A stretch of 64,000 bases of DNA, taken from Sediminicola sp037203765 (GTDB lineage Bacteria > Bacteroidota > Bacteroidia > Flavobacteriales > Flavobacteriaceae). Within the stretch, counting starts at the first letter, position 1; every line of letters starts with the position of its first letter. The translations under genes were made by a program, and so were the position numbers. Positions 62,845 to 64,000 of the stretch are shown here, piece after piece. The notes below the pieces were generated by a model. It had not been told where the DNA came from. It saw only the letters and a program-made list of their open reading frames with translations, and made no database searches. The DNA is taken from positions 1-64,000 of the forward strand of contig NZ_JBBCAS010000001.1 in NCBI RefSeq assembly GCF_037203765.1, in the 5' to 3' direction.

Positions 62845-64000
62845 TTACAAGTTTTCTGGATTTACGGCCAAACTATTGAACAATTTGGCCTTTGTGGTGA
62901 AAAATTTATTTTGAACCTGGTTTTGCTTAAGCTCGGAATCTATCAACTTGCTCTCCCTGGAGTTGATCAAGAACAAGGAGCTTTCCCCAAAACTGAACTT
63001 GCGTTCTTCTGCTTGGAGAAGCGTTTCATAATTATCAACCATATCCGCTATCAATTTATTCTGGATTTCAAAGGATTCCAATTCCCTGTAAATCGCAATA
63101 ATCTTGTTCTTTAACTCGATTTCTGCATTGTCCAATTCATATTGGGCGTCCTGTAACTTAAATTTCGCCAATTTCAAATCGCCCCTCTCCTTTCTCAGAA
63201 ATAGTGGTAGCTGAAAATTAATGCCCCCCTTATAGTTTTCTGTTTCCAAGGAATTTATCAGTTCCGGGGTCTCGGTCAAAAAATTATATTCCAAATCTAT
63301 TTTGGGCAACAGCTTGTTGGCCTTGAATCTTTTGTCTACCTCAAGTCCTTCAATTTTAAAATTGAGGGATCTGAGTTTTGGATGGTTATCCATGGAAAAG
63401 CTATCCAAGGGCATGCCCATAATCTCCAAAGTAGTATCAATATCATCACTAAGGTCCGCATCGGGCACTACATTAGGCTGAAGCTCCACGGGAATATTAT
63501 CGCTCAACCAAAGAAAATTGGACAATTCCAAAGACTTGTTCATAAACCTGACTTTGGCCTGTTCCAATCCTAAGGCCCTATCCTGCACCACAATTTTAGC
63601 TTCTACCGTGTCAATTGCCGCCTTATCCCCTGCAAGGGCACTTTTTCTGACACCTTCGAACCGAATTTGGGCGTTCTCAAAAAAGTTTTTGAAAATTTCC
63701 ATGTCATTGTACGCCTGCAACCAATCAAAATAAGCTATAGAGGCCTTAAACAAGATTTGATTGATCAAAAGATCCCGATCGGCCTTGCTCTGTTCACGGA
63801 ATAGCTTGGCCTGCTTTAAGGTCGACATCCTTTCATTGATCCAAAAGCCCTGCCCTAGGGAGAGTGAAATTCCAGCGCTATAAAGTCCATCGTCCGGCAC
63901 AGTGCTTTCGGGATTTAAAAAGGTCCCATCGTTTTGTTCAAAGGTGCCCTTGAGCTCTATCCCATACCATGTAGGTATTTTGAAAGCAGCATTGAGCTTG
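62845..64000 (-). CDS. TolC family outer-membrane efflux protein, cut by the right edge
   Basis: The reading frame is open to the edge of the window, so the N-terminus is missing; about 385 residues are seen, with the stop at 62845. The visible part shows strand sequences SAGISLSLGQGFWINERM, long alternating helices rich in Gln, Leu, Ala and Asp/Glu, and repeated patterns (LEQAKVRFMNKSLELSNFLWLSDN) of TolC-like outer-membrane channel proteins. A partner periplasmic adaptor and inner-membrane pump would probably lie beyond the right edge. The nominal GTG at 63900 is not the real start. Confidence 0.85.
   Translation of the reverse strand, partial: KLNAAFKIPTWYGIELKGTFEQNDGTFLNPESTVPDDGLYSAGISLSLGQGFWINERMSTLKQAKLFREQSKADRDLLINQILFKASIAYFDWLQAYNDMEIFKNFFENAQIRFEGVRKSALAGDKAAIDTVEAKIVVQDRALGLEQAKVRFMNKSLELSNFLWLSDNIPVELQPNVVPDADLSDDIDTTLEIMGMPLDSFSMDNHPKLRSLNFKIEGLEVDKRFKANKLLPKIDLEYNFLTETPELINSLETENYKGGINFQLPLFLRKERGDLKLAKFKLQDAQYELDNAEIELKNKIIAIYRELESFEIQNKLIADMVDNYETLLQAEERKFSFGESSLFLINSRESKLIDSELKQNQVQNKFFTTKAKLFNSLAVNPENL

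Noticed and set aside
1..64000. CRISPR arrays, tRNA or rRNA genes, insertion sequences or prophage
   Set aside because: I saw no regular spaced repeats, no cloverleaf candidates in the gaps, and no transposase, integrase or phage structural proteins.

Overview
The window is a gene-dense, moderately AT-rich stretch of a marine-type flavobacterial chromosome (Bacteroidota, Flavobacteriaceae). The evidence is type A and type B sorting domains of the type IX secretion system, a TonB-dependent receptor with an N-terminal carboxypeptidase-regulatory-like domain, the Bacteroidota -7 promoter element TAnnTTTG, families largely confined to this phylum (DUF4296, DUF4271, DUF3098), and an ArnT-like glycosyltransferase and HemD in local gene orders I associate with flavobacteria. 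I found no rRNA, tRNA, CRISPR array, insertion sequence or prophage. Most of the window is core chromosome. No gene is visibly broken; one gene is cut by the right edge.

Layout. 0-6.6 kb: a DUF4407 membrane protein, a divergent pair (TonB-C-like exported protein and a membrane-bound winged-helix regulator with its sensor outside and DNA-binding domain inside) bracketed by two diverged copies of a terminator-containing intergenic element, a vSGLT-like Na+/solute symporter and an exported propeller-like lipoprotein. 6.6-15.6 kb: the most unusual part. It holds a 1240-residue surface lipoprotein joining a purple-acid-phosphatase-like domain, a central segment with CotH/HipA-like kinase motifs and an outer-membrane barrel; an HD-domain phosphohydrolase fused to a Pycsar-effector-type (PycTM) membrane domain, with a small partner gene; a GAF protein; and a second calcineurin-like phosphoesterase. 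15.7-24 kb: a Met/Cys-rich lipoprotein, TonB, a slipin, exported proteins, an SGNH hydrolase, a penicillin-acylase-type lipoprotein and an MsbA-like exporter. 24-28.8 kb: a minus-strand Fe-S and redox run (ferredoxin, ferredoxin reductase-like flavoprotein, NifU-like, Mrp) followed upstream by an alkyltransferase-like DNA repair protein, a LysE transporter and TrmB.

28.9-35.9 kb: a PhoR/PhoB-like two-component pair lies divergent to a TonB-dependent receptor, a beta-helix-like lipoprotein and two tiny proteins consisting of little more than a signal peptide plus a type IX sorting domain. 36-47.7 kb: LuxE-like enzyme, cupin, TyrS, epimerase, dihydroorotase, dolichol-phosphate-mannose-synthase-like GT2, GT-C transferase, DUF4271, HemD, PckA. 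47.7-55.5 kb: DUF423, saccharopine dehydrogenase family, Lrp/AsnC regulator, zinc metallopeptidase, alanine dehydrogenase, SemiSWEET, LeuS. 55.7-64 kb: a type B sorted surface protein, then ftsX-DUF3098-uppP-truB and a TonB-C-like protein, a thioredoxin-fold protein, a YitT family protein and a TolC-family protein entering from the right edge.

The strongest leads for new biology are the phosphatase/kinase-like/barrel fusion, the HD-PycTM fusion without an adjacent nucleotide cyclase, the passenger-less sorting-domain proteins, and the reverse-topology ToxR-like regulator. All domain calls are by eye from motifs; none was checked against a database.
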